A DNA stretch of 64,000 nt, from the NCBI GenBank assembly GCA_022457155.1, contig JAJGOT010000941.1, positions 1-64,000 on the forward strand, in the 5' to 3' direction. Under the pieces are notes generated by a model that was not told where the DNA came from, made no database searches, and worked only from the letters and a program-made list of their open reading frames with translations. Below, piece after piece: positions 10,390-22,754 of this stretch; within the stretch, counting starts at the first letter, position 1; each line of letters begins with the position of its first letter. Both the position numbers and the translations under genes were made by a program. The stretch comes from Cladopsammia gracilis (taxonomy: Eukaryota; Cnidaria; Anthozoa; Scleractinia; Dendrophylliidae).

Positions 10390-11724
10390 GAAGGATCCTT
10401 GGTTGGGGAAAGGGTATAGTCTGTTTTGTTAACAGTATGAGGTACAAAAACAGTTATTGATTTTCAGGAAATTTTTTTTCAAATAATTATACAAAACTGT
10501 AGTGACATTGAAAAGTTATTACCCCGTACAAATTAGTTTTCGAAGTTTTTTCGAGTGAGGCTACCGAAAAAAGTGCTTTAACCATGTTTCAAACTGACCT
10601 ATATCGGAGAGTAGACAACTGAGGAAATTGGGAAAATGAAGACACACGAAGTTTCGCTCCCTTGAGTGAATCGAGTAATAACATTCTTCAGAAGTTTGCT
10701 TTAAAGTGAATGTAAATTAACAAGCATTACAAGATGATCGTGTTTTCAAAACTAGTAAATGTGAAGCAAAAGAAGAACCAGACAGAGTTATGAAAATGGG
10801 AATTGATGAAAAAGTCTCGCTCAGGTTTGGAAGTTAATCATTGTATTTTCTTGGAAAAATTAGAAGCATCTCTAGTAACATTCCTACGTTGCTTATCTCG
10901 ATTGGTTTCTTAGTATGTTAAAAAAAAAAACAATTTAAAGCAAGCCATTATTTTGCTGATGCAACTGATAATTTTTCGTGAAACAGCATTGGCAGCAGAC
11001 AAACAAACACTTTGTCATGTTATTTCTTAATTAGTCGCTGGTGCTGGCAGCTTGTCTAATTTCTATTGTTTTGAAGAAATGACCTTTCCATGAAAAGTTG
11101 ATCTAAATTGTAATTCGAAATTCCTAGAACCGATTAATTTGTTTTTTGTAAATAATGTTGTGTTGTTCTTTTATTTCTGGGAAATAAAGCAGTTAAATTA
11201 ATCGGAAAAAAACTCGCGTAGGTACTTTTTTGTTTCACGTTACAATTACGTTTAACGAATGTTGTTGGCATGTTGTTCACCTCCCCTTCCCCCACCTCAT
11301 AAGAACATGTTGCTTTCCTAGAACAAAAGAAAAAGTCATCATAAAAAGCCGACCGTCATACAAGCTCGGGATGTTTTCGTCGTCAACGATCAAAGACATC
11401 ATTTGCATCCAGAAACCAGAAGGTGTAGGCGATTCACGCGGCAGTGACTTTGCCTGTGTTTTTGCAAAAGGTCTTACAAAAGACAGTTTTTGATGCCCTT
11501 ACATATTGTTTTAAAGCAGCCTTGATCTTAATGTATATATGCGAATGTCGATATGTATATACGATACTCGAAATGTCAATGTGAATTCTGATGTTTATAA
11601 GCAAGTGATAATGCATATATACGAGTACTTCTAGCTACTGATCTACTTTTATCATCGCTATGTTCTGAGAGGTCTTTTATTTAGAAAAAGAACTTGATTT
11701 AGGTTATCAGTATTATATATTATT
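10390..11724 (+). repeat. R repeat, second copy, first part
   Basis: 10398-10470 matches 42668-42740, 10620-11060 matches 7140-7600 and 47640-48090, and 11090-11640 matches 48115-48740. The small ORF at 11230-11493 is only partly shared with the homologous place at 48300-48600 and shifts frame between copies, so I do not treat it as a gene. Confidence 0.7.
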
Positions 11725-13590
11725 TTTCCAGCAGATTAATCGTAAGATGCTGAATAAAGCTTTATGCACTATCAATCATGGGTGCCACGATCACCATTAG
11801 GATATCCAGTACCATGTATACTGTTTTGGATTAAATTTGATCTCAATATATGCATTATAAAAATCACAAAAATCACTTCGATCATTAATCGTAAATTTAC
11901 AACCCGTTTTTAACTTGTGACTGTTCATTACCAGGTAAACGAATAACACGGCCACCAAGTTCAAATCCTACCATTTCATTTCGTTGTAAAAATTAAAAAT
12001 TCTTTGGAAAGGCATTTGTAATATTTTATTGTTGGATAAACGGGTCAATATCATGTCTGTTCTTTCTTTTTGTTTTTGATCTTGGCATTGGTGTTTGTTT
12101 CGTTTAGTTACCTCTAATATTAGCTAATTTTCTCATTATCAAATCACCACTTTTTTCAGAGATTTTTTTACCTATTCGTTCTCCAGTATGTGAAATACCT
12201 GATTCTTTTTAGCAATAGGTTTAGCAAATGTTTTGAAAACAGAATATACAATGCTATTCATTCATATTGTCTACAATAATACCTGATCCTTTCTTCCCAT
12301 TTTTGGGTGATAAAAACGTTTCCATTCATATATGGTTTCATTATATTATTATATTACACAATTTTCTAAAATAATAATGAAAAAGCTGTATGTGCTTCAT
12401 TCAGATCAACAATACGGGTTTACCATCTGCAATATATATTCACATGCTGCTGATTGTTGTTTTATTCCCCGGGTTATACGATACTGTGTAAGGTTTAACA
12501 GTAAAGCTATAACTAGGTATAAGCACACTGGTTCAAAAAGAAAATAGAATATCACTTTCTTCACCATCAACCAGTCATTTATTAAATGACAATGTACGTT
12601 CAACATATATGTATCTTGACTTTGATTAGGTACTCTAACACCTAAATTAGTAGCATTTTCTAAGATAGTTTTGTCAAATCCTATCGATGTATCAAAATTA
12701 GTATGTGTCAAATGGAGTTGATAATTTTAGTTCAATGTTATTGAATTCTCGATGTTGAATCATTAAACTCTAAATTTATCGGAGATAAATCTTCTTTCCC
12801 AGATTCTTTTATGACAGTTTCCTCTTGAATATGCTGATTGATGTCGATACATTCCCATACACCTGCAGGAAAAGTAATATCCTGAATTGATGTACCACCA
12901 TCTTTACTATATTTTATTAATTGATTGTTGTATCCAGAATTGATATAATACCAAGTAAATGACATATTGATGATATGGTTAAGACCCGAATGACATATTG
13001 TGAATTACTGTTTAGAATAATTGGCCTTACTTTTAAATTTTGTTGTTAACTTTGCAGGTCTATTATTTCCAATGTCTTAACTGTTTAAGATGATAAAAAA
13101 AAAAAAACATTTCTCTATCCATATTTGTACTAATATATTAGATTAAATCTTAAAATGTTGTTTTTATAATTGATTTCGATGTTGTTTATTCATTTATTTA
13201 TTTATTTATTGATGGATTTAATAAACCTTATGCATGTTTACGTCAGACTAGCTAATTTCACCCCCATGTCTCAATCTCATCAATGTATTCTCAAAGAAGC
13301 AAAGTTGAAAAGAATACCCACTCAAAAACAACGTGAACTTGTTAAAGGTTTGCAAGGAATTTCGTACAAACGAGGTTTGGTAGTGAATTTTGGGCTGGTG
13401 ACGTCATCATGCATCAGGCCTATTAATTATTAATCAGTTTAATAAGTTCCATATTTTTCTACTCCCTATGTTTTATTGGTTTGGTTTCGTTGTAGCACAG
13501 ATTTTTTCGTTGTATTCAAATATTTTTCATCAAATTGTTGCATTATTATTGCCCCAATTGCAGACTTGAAAGCAGAGCGTGTTTGTTTTA
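11725..13590 (-). mobile_element. Polinton/Maverick-like structural-gene fragment, decayed
   Basis: The homologous place in the other R copy (48750-48800) is continuous, so this AT-rich block is an insertion. On the minus strand, 12965-12738 and 12711-12406 form two parts of one broken protein (MSFTWYYINSGYNN at its start, later IGFDKTILENATNLG). It continues in other frames to about 12360. A basic, Lys-rich stretch follows around 12240-12060. This resembles structural proteins carried by cnidarian Polinton-like elements, a family recollection that I could not check. Several stops and frameshifts make it non-functional. The remaining parts, 11725-12050 and 12966-13590, hold no frame that I can support. 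Confidence 0.45.
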
Positions 13591-15720
13591 GATTAAACAG
13601 AAATAAATGGTTTGAGTTTATTATTCTGGTTAGCCAGCAAGCAAGCTCTATCCTTTCTTCTCTCTCTCCACCCCTCCCCCTCTCTCCTTCTCCTTTAAGG
13701 CTTTCCCGGAAACCAAACAACCGGTTAAATTGGAAACAACTGTCAGTGAGCGCGTACTCTTCACAAGCGATGTTTGGTTGTCAAGATCTTCGAAATGTGC
13801 AGCGAAACTTATATCGAGGTGTTGCAGTGGCTTTAGACTCGCAAAATAGTATAGTTTGTGTAAGTATCGAATTTATTGAATTCACTATTACGGCCTAATT
13901 TTATTGTAGTTTGATTCCATCTAAAATTCTATAAACGCATCTAGGTCAGGTTTCAATACTGTTCCCGTCAGTGCCTCCAGACGGATTCTAAGTAGTAACT
14001 AGCAGGGATAGTCCCTCTAAGTTTTGTTGCTGAGTTCTATTTACATCCAAAAATGATGTTGTTGCAGATGTGGCGGGTTTCGAAATTTCAGGAAGATACA
14101 GCTAGCTGAAGGTACGACACTCGTCTGCTTTAGTTTTAATTTTTAGACTATCCGTTCCTTCGTATTAAGAAAGCTGTAACCAGTAACCTAAATTTAAAAC
14201 ACTTAGCTGTGATGAGCTGAAAACAGTGAGCATTTGTTAATCTACTACGTCGAAATACAGAAGAAATATTTCGGTGGTTTAGCGAAAAAAGTATATTGCG
14301 TTTTTATATTTATATTTCACATTGTCGTTACTGACAATTTCTGCCTACCAAGATCATAGATTAGGCACAAAATATAGAAGCGCGTAAATTTTTTGCTAAG
14401 GATATTTGACATTTATCGACGGGAGATCGTACTCTGACTTTGCGAAATGTTTTGGAGGGAGGCTGCACATATTCGAAATTTCGCAGCAGTTGGCTTCGGA
14501 ATAGAACGTCGCCATATACAAATATATATTTTAAAACTCGCTTATGATCCTGTTTCGCTTTGTTCGTTTACCTACAGACTGTTATTTAGTTGCACATAAT
14601 GGATCGAAGGCAGAAAACATAAACTTGTAGCACAAACATAACTGGAGTTCTCGACGTATTACAAGAAGTTAATAAGCGACCTGTTCACAAAAGATATGTA
14701 ACCACAATTTACACACAGGATTTGGCGTATATTAATATTGATAATTATGAAAATAAATTATTGTTTTAATGCCGTATTCTTTGAAGGTCTAACAGAAAAA
14801 CTTAACCTCTTAGTTTCGTTTGCGAAGAAATGCTATACGTCGGGGGAATCGATTGGAATAGGGATCCACTGACTATAATGTATGCATGCGGACACACAGC
14901 CGGGCTGGGAGTAATTCATATCGAAAATAAATATAGTAGCAGTTCGTGAAAAAAATTAGCCAGACTTCTTATTGAATCACATTTTGAGACTTCCAAGAAA
15001 ACGTTGCTCAGCCAGCTGTTATCATGAACGGCAACTTTTATTTTGTTTCTCTATTCCGTCTTGTTCACTAAATATTCTGTCTCGGCAATCATAATCATGA
15101 CAACAACAAAGATGCTGTTTCTGTAGAAAGAGGAAACGTGGTTACTTCATGATGACACTTGACAATAAAGAGTTTGACAGCTTTTTATGATTCCTCATTC
15201 ATTATTAATACATGTACAATTACAAAGTTATGGCGTTCGCAATTGTATGCCTTGAATAAAAAATATGAGCAATATTTCGGTGGTTTAGCATCCTGCGCAT
15301 TCAGATAAGGCACAAAAAATAGAAACGTAGATTATAAGGTAAGGATATTTGATATTTCTCGACGAAAGATCGTAGCTAAGATGCAAGTTTTTGCGAAGTC
15401 ATGTTAAACGAGGATGATCGATTAGAATAAGGGTCCACACTGTAAGGGATGCACATGCAGGGAATAATTTCTATCGAAAAATTAGTTTCATTTGGAGCAA
15501 AATTAGAAAGCGCGAATAAAATTGCTATTAAATTCATACCTTGAAAAGCGTTTGCCATGCATATCATTTATATTTAACATGACGGCCACATAAGCTACAA
15601 ATTACCGAATATGCTTGTATTGCGCCTGGCTTTAAAAATAAACGAATAGAACGTCTAACTTGAGCTTTCAGCACAGGAAATGAAGCTGTGACTAACAAAT
15701 CGTATTCAGCCTGGCTGAAT
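13591..15720 (+). repeat. R repeat, second copy, second part
   Basis: 13591-14150 matches 48800-49380 (including a CT-rich tract near 13660-13695). 14228-14530 matches 1-330, 14550-14960 matches 5515-5940, and 15430-15720 matches 49390-49690. It gives the module order of the repeat and shows that both the DIRS-type and Polinton-like blocks are insertions. There is no preserved ORF. Confidence 0.7.
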
Positions 15721-15747
15721 ACGATTTATTAGTCACGGCTTCATTCA
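15687..15747. repeat. near-perfect 61-bp palindrome at an R junction
   Basis: The arms of about 30 bases meet at TTCAGCCTGGCTGAA with one central base and only a few mismatches. The left arm is ordinary R sequence (compare 49645-49680), and the right arm is the same R sequence inverted. This marks an inversion or head-to-head join rather than a functional site. Confidence 0.8.
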
Positions 15748-15854
15748 CGAAGGCGAAACCAAAATCGTCCTTGCACCGACAAACCTCGAAACCTGTTGGT
15801 TAATTGTGCGCTCCGGGCTTCTTCTAATCCGGCAATGCTTTTGCCACCACATGT
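15748..15854 (+). repeat. R-related fragment
   Basis: GAAGGCGAAACCAAAA and GAAACCTGTTGGT are shared with 47240-47320, placing this piece in the R family. Confidence 0.55.
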
Positions 15855-18757
15855 GAGGCCCTGTTGGGGTTTTTAGGATTATGGATTATTGGGGGTTTTT
15901 AGAGAAGGGATACGGATTATTGGCCACTAAATTTAAGGATTACGGATTATTTGCGTCCTCATTTTAAAATTACGGATTATTATCGGTCATTATCACATAC
16001 GGTTTCTTTTTACACAAAAAAGGATAAAAGGTCATAAAGAAGAGGTAAAAGTCATACAGAGAACGACAAATATTTATCTCCAGTGGCCCCTCCGGTGCTC
16101 CTAGTCAACATTCTGAGCCCGCGATCCCTCGCGGTGGTAGTCGCCAATCGCTAAGTCTTCTGGGTAATATACTCAAGATGGCGGGTAGTTGAGAATTCAC
16201 TGACTGAAGGTGATCAAAGGTCAACAAGGCAAAAAGGACGCTAAAATGAGGTCAGAATCTACAAGCGCAACACCACGGGAAACCACAACCGACAGACTTG
16301 ACCTCTAGTCCGTTGCATGTATGCGGGTTTTGAAAGATTTTAAAACTCAGTCTAAACTAAAATCCTCCTTAATAAACGGCCAAATATAGAATACTCGTTC
16401 AAAACATCTACATGTAGATGGAACAAATGACATTAAAAACATGAGGTAAGAGTCGTGCAGGTCTGCCAACCCCATTTTACACTCAAATTCTCATAAATAC
16501 ACCTGTTCAAAGGTCACAGCTCACAGTTACACCGCCCCTATGATTCTTTAAGGTTGCGGAAATGCAACCCTTGACATGCCTGATATATAGTACATAAGTC
16601 AATTCACGTGACACAAAAGGGTAATTAGGGTTGCTTACAGAGAGCTACATTGTAAAACTGCCAAAGAAAGGTGACCGCCGGGAGTGCAAGAACTACAGAG
16701 GAATATCCTTGATGTCAGCGGTAGGGAAGGTGCTGAACAGAATTATCCTGCTTCGTCTTCAAGGGGCTGTGGACGCTACATTGAGAGATCAGCAGGCTGG
16801 CTTCAGGAAGGACCACTCCTGTATCGACCAAATAGCCACACTTAATAATCATCGAGCAGTCAATTGAATGGAACACTTCTCTTTACGTCAATTTTATCGA
16901 CTTTGAAAAGGCTTTTGATAGCCTCGATAGAAGTGTTCTTTGGTGCCTAATGAGACACTATGGCATACCGGCGAAATTCATTCGAATCATCAAAAACACC
17001 TATGATAAGATGACTTGCAAAGTCCTTCACGCTAGTGGATTGTCAGATAGCTTCACGGTCAACACTGGGGTCAAGCAAGGTTGTTTGATGGCACCGTTTT
17101 TGTTTCTACTTGCTATGGACTGGATCATGAAGGAAACAACTAGAGAACAGCGAAATGGCATCCAGTGGAACTTATTGGAGCAACTTGAAGATCTAGAGTT
17201 CGCTGATGATATCGCCCTGGTGTCAAGTAACAACCAACAAATGCAGGACAAAACAGCATGGCTAATAGCTAATTCCATCAAGTTAGGCCTGCATCCGAAT
17301 GTGAGCAAGACCAAGGTTATGAAGGTCAACTGCACCAACAACAGACCAGTTAAAATGAGGGATACCATCTTGGAGGAAGTAACATCTTTTGTCTACCTAG
17401 GCAGTGTAGTCAGCATTGAAGGAGGTTCCGATGAAAATATCAAGGTCAGGATAAACAAAGCCAGAGTAGCTTTCAACACGCTGAGGAAAGTGTGGTCCTC
17501 CCCCTTCATCTCACGGAGAACCAAATTTCGAATTTTCAATACCAATGTGAAAGCAATCCTCCTCTATGGCTCAGAAACTTGGAGAACAACTAAGCAAATG
17601 ACCCAGAAATTACAGTCCTTCGTCAACAAGTGCCTTAGGCGAATTTTAAAAATCAGTTGGACAGACAGGGTAACGAACGAGAGGCTGTGGGAGTTAGCAG
17701 GCGAGGAACCAATCGTAACTCAGATCTCAAGGAGAAAGTGGAGATGGATAGGTCACATCTTAAGAAAACCGGCTAACAACATCACCCGGCAGGCGCTACG
17801 TTGGAACCCCCAGGGCAAGAGAAAGAGGGGTCGCCCCAGGAACTCTTGGAGAAGGGATGTAGAGTCCCAAATGAGAAACTGGGGCCACACTTGGAACACC
17901 TTAGACAGGATTGCCCAGGACAGAAGCCGATGGAGAACGGAAGTGGTCAATGGCCTATGCTCCACCTGGAGCTAAGGGCAATCCATCCATCCACAGAGAT
18001 TCCAACCCTCCCGTTTTGGCCGGAAACGTCCCGTTTTTGGCGATCATTTCCAGCCTCCCGTTTTCATTCAATATTCTCCCGTTGTTTGTAACTTTCCTCT
18101 GGCAAAGGAAGATAATGTGTTCCCTGCTTCACTAGTCTTCACTAGCACGATCCTTTGTTGTTTTTTCTGTGGTATCTCACGCATTTTTTCAGATACCACG
18201 CAGCTCTCAACAACCTCTAATTTCATTGGACCCCTATATCACGCAGCTCTATTGTTTTCAGGACTAGGGTCCATTGTTGTGTTGTTTGTTCTATTGTTCT
18301 CTCAGCAAATCAGAGAAGACCTTGTAAGAGCTACGTACTGCCCCCATTTTTACCATTGGGGCATCCTAGCATGAGCCCGCGGTTTTTTGGGCGGGGTAAT
18401 GCATTGGATTGCCTCGACTTTGGGCGAGGTTTGCCTTTGTTCGTGGTGTTTTTTTTCCTCAAAATGCAGGAAAAGGCATCTTAGTGGCCTTTATTTTTAA
18501 ACATTTCCTGGGGGAGCATACCCCCGGACCCCCTAGTAACTCATGCCTTTGGCCCTCGTAGTCGCGGCTTCGCCGTACCAAAAACCTTTCTTTTTTTCAT
18601 TGCCAAGGGTTGAAATCTCTGTTGCTATAAATATATTGTTTTAGAATTTTCTTTTAGGGATATTTTTTTTTACAAAACTGGGATACGGATTATTTCCAAA
18701 ATTTATCCAGGATTATGGATTATTCAGACCCCCCCCCCCCCCCCCTAACGGGGCCTC
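15855..18757. mobile_element. terminal-inverted-repeat element with GGATTAYGGATTATT sub-repeats
   Basis: The ends read GAGGCCCTGTTGGGG and, inverted, CCTAACGGGGCCTC. ACATGT flanks both (15849-15854 and 18758-18763), a possible 6-bp duplication. Just inside each end there are several copies of GGATTAYGGATTATT (15885-15985 and 18670-18725), and a C-tract lies at 18728-18745. The interior (16020-16640 and 18000-18650) has no gene; 16300-16500 resembles 50900-51050, and 18005-18090 has repeated TCCCGTTTT phrases. The RTE-like LINE at 16644-17992 inserted later; without it the element is about 1.55 kb and non-autonomous. Confidence 0.65.
16644..17992 (+). pseudogene. RTE-like LINE reverse transcriptase, 5' truncated, one frameshift
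   Basis: The RT is read from IVKLPKKGDRRECKNYRGIS (finger region), through VNFIDFEKAFDSL (motif A Asp), GVKQGCLMAPFLFLL (motif B) and LEFADDIALVSS (motif C, F-A-D-D). The C-terminal block IGHILRKPANN then GKRKRGRPRNSWRRD is known from endonuclease-reverse transcriptase LINEs of the RTE-like group. The start at 16644 is the truncation point, not a true start. One 1-bp frameshift lies near 16848; otherwise the frame is open to the stop at 17975. An (ATCC)n tail follows (17980-17992). ACAGAGA at 16637-16643 and 17993-17999 is a 7-bp target duplication. The clade name is tentative. Confidence 0.85.
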
Positions 18758-18828
18758 ACATGTACACGCGGTATAAATACTCTCAACATCGAACGGGAGT
18801 GGGACAGGGACATTCTTAGCGGAGCTCT

Positions 18829-18845
18829 GCGGGCCGAAGGCCCGC
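18829..18845 (+). repeat. 5' UTR hairpin of the Tx1/L1 LINE family
   Basis: GCGGGCCGAAGGCCCGC folds into a 7-bp stem with a GAA loop. The same hairpin, inverted, lies at 63258-63274 at the same place in another copy of the LINE 5' end. Confidence 0.7.
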
Positions 18846-19489
18846 GCGGAGCGCCATACTCATAGAACCCATGCCGTCATTTTTCATGGTCATGACCAGC
18901 GGAATGTTTCACGGGCGCGTGTCCGTCCGCCGCCCTCCCCCGGCCCGCCGTGTTGGGCATTTTGAAACGAAAGCGAGGCTTTGATTTTCGCGCCTTCGCG
19001 CAGCTACATGGCGAATGTCACGTCAGCTTGGTAAACACGTTAGTTGGAGCTGTGTTTAGCGGAGAAAACTGAGAAAACCGTTTAAAAGTCGTTATTTCCC
19101 TGCATTTTCGCGGTTTGCTACTTAAGACAGGTTTCACAATTTCTCGAACAGTGGTCAAGACCGCATTTGAGGCTGTGTGACTCTGCAAATCAAGCGTTTT
19201 TGGAGGAATATAGAGCTAAGTGTTTTTTATATTACGGAATCCAGTACCACAGGAGCGGAGAAAACGGACACTAAAACTCTCGAACGTTATGAATATGACG
19301 GCGAACAACCTTTGCCGGAGAGGAGAAACACTGGACATCGGACAAACAAACATAAGCAGAAAAGCAAGTAACGTCTAAATGTGATTTGCAAAAATTGTTT
19401 AGTTTAATAATAAGACTTAAGCTTAAGCTTAAGTTAAATGTGTTAATTTTACCAGAAGAATTTTCTCCAAGTTTTTGCATTCAGAGCTA

Positions 19490-20302
19490 AATTTACAACT
19501 TTGAATATCCGTGGTTTTGGCAATGAAGCGAAACAACGCTCTGTTTTTGATTTTGCGAAAAATTCCCGTTCTGATTTTATTTGTTTACAAGAACCTTTAG
19601 CGACAAGACAAAATGCGATAAATTCTCTGACAGCTAAATGAAATGGCGCGGTAAAAGTTTCTGGTCGCCCGCTCTTGGTAAACAAGGCGGCGTTGCCATT
19701 CTTGTCGCTGAAAATACTGATTTCAAATGTTTACAATGGAAAAAAGATTCTTCTGGTAGAATTGTTAGTGTTTTAACTGAACTCGACGACACGAAAATTA
19801 ATTTGGTTTTATACTTATGCACCCACGAATCCAAGTGAACGTACTTTTATGACACAATTCATGAATATTTTTTCCGAACTCTTTTAAAATTATTGCTGGC
19901 GATTTTAACTGCATTGAAAACGTTTCTGATAAGCTTGGAGGAAATCCTACAATTTCCATGGATTTGAAAGATCCGCACAGTGTTCTCTGGCGCAAAAAAA
20001 CACGGCCGACTGAAAAATACAATGCACATGGTAATAATGCGGATAAAACTATCGGTACACGTTTGGATAATTTTTTTATTGCTCAGGACTTGTATGATTC
20101 CTTTTTAAAATGTGAAATTTTGCCTTGTGTTTTTTCCGATCATGATTCTGTTGATTTAAGCCGCAATTTGCATAATGCATTTTCCCGTGGACCAGGACTT
20201 TGGAGGCTAAATTTAGAATTTGATATTTGCGATATGATCTCAGAAATTATTAAGAAACATGCATTGTACTGGAAAGCATTTACTTCCATTCAAGCTTTGT
20301 AG
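19490..20302 (+). pseudogene. AP-type endonuclease domain of the Tx1/L1 LINE
   Basis: In three frames I read NIRGFGNEAKQRSVF, FICLQEP (the Q-E catalytic motif), GKQGGVAILV, AGDFNCIENVSDKLGG (the G-D-F-N motif, about 19895-19945), RLDNFFIAQDLYDSF and PCVFSDHDSVDL (the S-D-H motif, about 20140), then GPGLWRLN. This is the target-nicking endonuclease of L1/Tx1 LINEs. Catalytic residues survive, but the frame is broken near 19636 and 19840-19960. Confidence 0.8.
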
Positions 20303-20399
20303 GATTTTCTTAAAGAATCTATAAAATTAGTTGCTATAGATTTGGTCGAAGTAAACAACGCATATTAAGTTAAATCGCGATATTAAAAGGCCACGCAAC

Positions 20400-21580
20400 T
20401 ATAAATTCTTTGATCGAAGCTAAACGGGCTCTTATTGAAGGAGATAGCTCAGCGAAAACTACCATAGAAACGCTTGAAAGAGAAATTCGGGCCATTAATT
20501 TGTCCCAAATGAGAGGAAGCCAAATTCGTAGCAGAGTCAAATGGCTTGAAGAAGGTGAAAACTTACCAAATTCACGTGCTCAGAAAAATACTGTTCAATC
20601 TATTTATAACTCCGCCGGTGTTGAAGTCTTTTCACAAGATTCCGGCCCATTTCGATTTTTTCCCTAATTTGTACTTGCAAGAACCTGTTAATTTAACAGT
20701 CCAAACCGAATTTTTGAACAAACTTGTAAACAGATTAAGTGAGAGCGAAATTTTATCCTGCGAAGGATTTTTATCTTTGGCTGAAATTACCCACGCAATG
20801 CGTGGACTTTCTTCAGGGAAAACCCCCGGTTCAGACGGATTACCTCAACAATTTTTCGCTAAATTCTGGGATCTTTTAGGCCCTATTCTGTTCGAAATTA
20901 TAAATTTAGTTTGGAAAATAATTCTCTCAGTGATTCAATGCAAGGAAGCGTGACTAGATTACTTTACAAGAAAGATGATAAGAAAAACCTCAAACAATGG
21001 TGACCCCGCCATTTCGCTACTCAATGTTGATTACAAAATTTGTTCAAAAGCTCTTACAAACAGACTTTCAAAATTGTTACCCTCGATTATTTCAAGAAGA
21101 TCAAACTTGTTCCGTCCCAGGTAGGACGATTTTTGAGAATTTATTTCTCTTGCGTGACACTCTAAAATATTATATAAATATTACCAATGAAACTGGTATC
21201 TTGCTGAATATTGATCAAGAGAAAGCCTTTGACAATTGACATGGTAGAAAAACATTGGAAAACTTTTTACCAATGTTTTAAGTCGTTTTGGATTTGGCCC
21301 TAATTTCCTGCGGTGGATTTCTACATTATACTGTCAAGCAAATATGAAAATTATAGTTAATGTGTTTTTGACCAAAGAAATTCCACTCGAGTGGGGGGTG
21401 AGGCAGGGAGATCCCCGGTCTCCACTTTTGTACATTTTATGCGCAGAAGTTTTGGCGACCAGTATAAGAAAGGATGATACTATTGAAGGTTTTCTCATTC
21501 CAGAAGCCTGAGGAAAGCGTTTTAAAATTCGCCAATAAGCAGATGACTCCACATGTTTTGTAAAGGACATTTTTTTCTTT
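20400..21580 (+). pseudogene. reverse transcriptase domain of the Tx1/L1 LINE
   Basis: After a linker (20410-20740) come GLSSGKTPGSDGLPQQFF (about 20805-20860), LLNIDQEKAFDN (motif A, about 21200-21235), WGVRQGDPRSPLLYILCAE (motif B, 21391-21450) and a broken A-D-D-S (motif C, about 21540). This is the same family architecture as the intact copy at 29458-31512. At least five frameshifts or stops are present. Confidence 0.8.
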
Positions 21581-21956
21581 AGACAAATTGTTTACCTTTA
21601 TACTTCACAAATACGAGACAGGTACAGGGACTAAATTAAACGTGGCAAAGAGTACAGAAGCCATGAGGTGCTCACGTCCGGACACTCCTTATGGCCTCCT
21701 TACCACGCCTTTCCAAGCTAGTAGATTAAAATTTGAACCTGTGAAAGGTTGTGGGGTGTTTTCACTACCACCCTATCGGCACTACTCATTAGTAGGTTTT
21801 TAGTTAATGTTAAGACTATTTTCTTTTTCATTAAGACCATACTTTATGGTATATGGGTTTTCGAAATAAAGCAACTTAAATTTTCACAATGGCACCGAGA
21901 ACTCTTGGGACACTGAAGGGACAAAAGGAATAACATCACAACACAGTTGCAAATTG

Positions 21957-22353
21957 CCCCCCCGGGGGGGGGGGGGGGGGGGGCTGGGACTCTGAGACCC
22001 TTAACCTATACTAGACCATTTTAGCTGCATTTTGCAACCCTATGCTAGAATAAACACCGAAAAATCCTACCCTATCCTAGACCTTTTCTAGACTCACTAT
22101 TTTGCAGAAACTTGTTCACTATCACAGTCTAAGATACCAGGGGTCAGTAAAAATGTCGTACAGCACACCTTACCAATTTTTCCATTTGCCAGTAAACCTC
22201 GTCTAGACTACTTTTGTGGAAAATGATACCCTATTCTAGACCAAAAATTTCGGATTACCATACCCTATCCCAGACTAAACTGCTTGAAAACCATACCCTT
22301 GACAGCGGCACATACCTATATAGCTCATATATGGGAGTACCCCCTCCCCCCGG
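21957..22353. mobile_element. small hAT-like element with 8-bp target duplication
   Basis: GCAAATTG flanks both ends (21949-21956 and 22354-22361), an 8-bp duplication as in hAT-type elements. The ends are C/G homopolymer-rich (CCCCCCCGGGG and CCCCCCGG). The interior carries several degenerate TACCCTATYCTAGACC repeats in the same direction. There is no ORF. Confidence 0.75.
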
Positions 22354-22479
22354 GCAAATTGATTTCTCCCGAATGACCAAATAGAAATTTTCTGCTTTGT
22401 GGTGTCATCCGAATATTTGTGAAATACAACAGTCAAAGCTTGTGACTCTATAAATAATTTAGCTACTGGCAACTCATCA

Positions 22480-22740
22480 TTCAATACCAGAAATGACTAA
22501 AGTAATCATGTGCAAACCAGAAAGGACTTTCAAGTGGACCAAACGACCGGAAATGAACTTTATAAATAATCCTTTATGGACTATAGACTTTCAAGTGACT
22601 CATGTAAACCGGAACTGACCTTGTATTATTGTAACCGGAAATGACTAGATTTATAACGCAGGATGCTTTGTAACCGGAAATGACTAGCCTCTCAGGATAA
22701 TATTCTAAACTTTAGGGATTTGTTATTGATGAATAAAACA
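22480..22740. repeat. degenerate minisatellite around AACCGGAAATGACTAG
   Basis: About six imperfect copies of ACCGGAAATGAC or a close variant occur between 22487 and 22690. No gene is visible here or in 22362-22480. Confidence 0.55.
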
Positions 22741-22754
22741 TTTTAAAAGGAAAA

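Larger units (their letters stand above)
18808..21950 (+). mobile_element. L1/Tx1-type LINE with 5' UTR, heavily decayed
   Basis: A GC-rich 5' UTR (18808-19170) opens with a hairpin (GCGGGCCGAAGGCCCGC) and matches, inverted, 62930-63290. A possible short first ORF follows (19177-19371). An apurinic-type endonuclease spans about 19490-20300 and an RT about 20740-21580. The 3' end is unclear and stops before the hAT-like element at 21957. Numerous stops and frameshifts show this copy is old. Confidence 0.8.

Noticed and set aside
11230..11493. 87-codon ORF in R as a conserved gene
   Set aside because: The homologous regions at 46920-47180 and 48370-48600 change frame, so there is no coding constraint.
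13476..13898. 140-codon ORF near the CT-rich tract as a host gene
   Set aside because: It spans a CT-rich low-complexity run and crosses the edge between inserted DNA and R; the other R copy does not keep the frame.
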